Assembly (NCBI GenBank): GCA_963812085.1
Contig: CAWETL010000003.1
Coordinates: 1 to 64,000, forward strand
Source of the DNA: SPDF01 sp963812085
Lineage (GTDB): Bacteria > Gemmatimonadota > Gemmatimonadetes > Gemmatimonadales > GWC2-71-9
Direction of reading: 5' to 3'
Length of the DNA stretch: 64,000 nucleotides
Below are positions 62,749-64,000 of the stretch, piece after piece. Made by a program: the position numbers and the translations under genes. Positions within the stretch are counted from its first letter, which is position 1. Each line of letters opens with the position of its first letter. The notes under the pieces are model-generated. The model was not told the DNA's origin. It did no database searches and saw only the letters and a list, made by a program, of their open reading frames with translations.

Positions 62749-64000
62749 GTGGCCACAGGAATCTCGCCTTCGAGCGATACGGCCTTTTTCGGGCATCCGC
62801 GGGGGTTGTCCACCCTCTTCTTCACCGAGATGTGGGAGCGCTTTGCCTACTACGGCATGCGCGCCATTCTCGTCCTCTTCATGACGGCGTCGGTGGCCGC
62901 CGGCGGCCTCGGATTCGAGGTCGGGCGGGCGGGCGCGGTGTACGGCACGTACGTGGCGCTGGTCTACATGCTCGGCCTGCCGGGCGGATGGGTGGCCGAC
63001 CGGATTCTCGGCCTCCGGCGCTCGGTGTTCTACGGCGGCATTCTCATCATGCTCGGCCAGCTCAGCCTGGCGGTGCCGGGCGCCAAGCTCTTCTACCTCG
63101 GCCTGGCCTTCATCATCCTGGGCACTGGCCTGCTCAAGCCGAATGTGAGCGCCATCGTCGGCGAACTCTACGGTAAGGAAGACGCCCGGCGCGACGCCGG
63201 CTTCTCGATCTTCTACATGGGCATCAATCTCGGCGCGTTCATCGCGCCGCTCATCGTTGGTGGACTGGCCCAGAGCCCGTGGTTCAAGGGTGTGCTCGAA
63301 GGAATGGGTCTCGACCCGACGACCTCGTGGAACTGGGGCTTCGGCGTCGGGGCCCTCGGCATGTTCCTCGGGGTCATCCAGTATCGCCTCGGGTGGAAGC
63401 ACTTCGGCGATGCCGGCATTCACCCCAGCGTCCCGGCCGAGTCCCCGGAAGGCAAGTCGGCGCGCCGCCAGCTGGGCGGTGGGTTCCTTGGGCTGGTGGC
63501 CCTGATCGGGGTCCTGACCGTGATGGTCCGCCAGGGGGTCATCAGCGCCGAATCGATCACGGACGGATTCAAGTGGGTCTACCTGGCGGTCGTAGTGGCG
63601 TTCTTCATGTGGCTCTTCGCCGGGAACACCTGGACGAAGGAGGAGCGGAAGCGCCTGGTCGTCATCGTCGTGCTGTTCGTCGGTGCGGCGATCTTCTGGT
63701 CGGCGTTCGAGCAGGCGGCCACGAGCCTCAACCTGTTCGCCGCCAACAACACCCGGAACAGCGTGTTCGGCATGACGTTCCCGTCGAGCTGGTTCCAGTC
63801 GGTGAACGCCCTGATGATCATCATCTTCGCGCCGGTCTTCGCGTGGATCTGGATGGCGCTCGGCAAGCACAACCCGTCGAGCCCGGCCAAGTTCGGCTTC
63901 GGCCTGGTATGCGTCGGACTTGGGTTCGTCGTCATGGTCGGCGCGGCCAAGGCGTCGGCCGCGGGCGTCCTGGTGAGCCCGATGTGGCTGGTCGCCACCT
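62749..64000 (+). CDS. POT/PTR2-family proton-dependent peptide transporter, partial
   Basis: Inner-membrane di- and tripeptide symporter of the major facilitator superfamily. 417 codons are present before the window ends. The N-terminal FTEMWERFAYYGMRAILVLF (E-x-x-E-R-F/Y motif), LLKPNVSAIVGELY and the PTR2 signature region FSIFYMGINLGAFIAPLIVG are all clear. Later segments include SAFEQAATSLNLFA. GTG at 62749 has AGGAG 8 bases upstream. It follows the DUF1028 gene by 38 bases and may belong to the same transcript. The C terminus is beyond the window. Confidence 0.92.
   Translation, partial: MATGISPSSDTAFFGHPRGLSTLFFTEMWERFAYYGMRAILVLFMTASVAAGGLGFEVGRAGAVYGTYVALVYMLGLPGGWVADRILGLRRSVFYGGILIMLGQLSLAVPGAKLFYLGLAFIILGTGLLKPNVSAIVGELYGKEDARRDAGFSIFYMGINLGAFIAPLIVGGLAQSPWFKGVLEGMGLDPTTSWNWGFGVGALGMFLGVIQYRLGWKHFGDAGIHPSVPAESPEGKSARRQLGGGFLGLVALIGVLTVMVRQGVISAESITDGFKWVYLAVVVAFFMWLFAGNTWTKEERKRLVVIVVLFVGAAIFWSAFEQAATSLNLFAANNTRNSVFGMTFPSSWFQSVNALMIIIFAPVFAWIWMALGKHNPSSPAKFGFGLVCVGLGFVVMVGAAKASAAGVLVSPMWLVAT

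Overview
The window is a gene-dense, roughly two-thirds GC chromosomal segment of a Gram-negative (diderm) bacterium. It carries a KDO transferase, an Mla-type lipid transport set, many signal-peptide beta-barrels and several lipoproteins. The mix of protein families (many small outer-membrane barrels, an M30-type peptidase, receiver-like/AraC regulators, DUF1028, DUF1684 and DUF3108 proteins) and Bacteroidetes-like promoters (TTG, about 20 nt, TAnnTTTG) fit Gemmatimonadota in the FCB superphylum best. That placement is inferred, not proven. I see no prophage, insertion sequence or CRISPR array.

Layout. 1-5.1 kb: end of a kinase-like gene, M1 peptidase, threonine aldolase, tandem universal stress protein, CBS protein. 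5.1-6.1 kb: seven tRNA genes on the minus strand with a clear promoter and an end hairpin. 6.1-11 kb: a primary-like sigma factor, mlaE-mlaF-mlaD, a Nudix hydrolase and an AraC-type regulator. 11-17 kb: an F1-only ATP synthase operon (alpha, gamma, beta, epsilon) running directly into two barrels and a lipoprotein. 17-24 kb: waaA, CPBP protease, DsbA-like protein, a TPM-nucleotidyltransferase-LemA operon and an M23 peptidase. 24-31 kb: the minus-strand operon dnaE-accA-ricT-metG. 31-38 kb: M30-like and aminopeptidase genes, a PorV-like barrel, a TPR protein and an M20 dipeptidase. 38-45 kb: pyruvate dehydrogenase and lipoylation (lipA-pdhA-pdhB-pdhC-lpdA-membrane protein-lipB). 45-50 kb: six tandem paralogous outer-membrane barrels. 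50-53 kb: a thioredoxin-like protein, a DUF1684 protein and glycine oxidase. 53-59 kb: an overlapping operon of a hybrid histidine kinase, two glycosyltransferases, a DUF3108 protein and a deoxyhypusine-synthase-like protein. 59-64 kb: a C26 peptidase, a lipoprotein, a zinc ribbon protein, a coiled-coil protein, a DUF1028 protein and a truncated POT peptide transporter.

Cross-cutting signals. (1) At least ten genes or gene junctions are frameshifted. Seven shifts are repaired, with a convincing protein, by restoring one CG or GC dinucleotide to a two-copy run. That points to systematic sequence error, or less likely to real slippage. (2) Degenerate GC-rich octamers of the form CCCCGCNN recur in spacers and also inside the coding sequences of the sigma factor and the E2 subunit. 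(3) Promoters with a TAGCTTTG-like -10 element precede the tRNA cluster, dnaE and two lipoprotein genes, with related elements elsewhere. (4) Five of the six tandem barrels carry a cysteine pair at one equivalent position, and a thioredoxin-fold gene lies directly upstream on the same strand.
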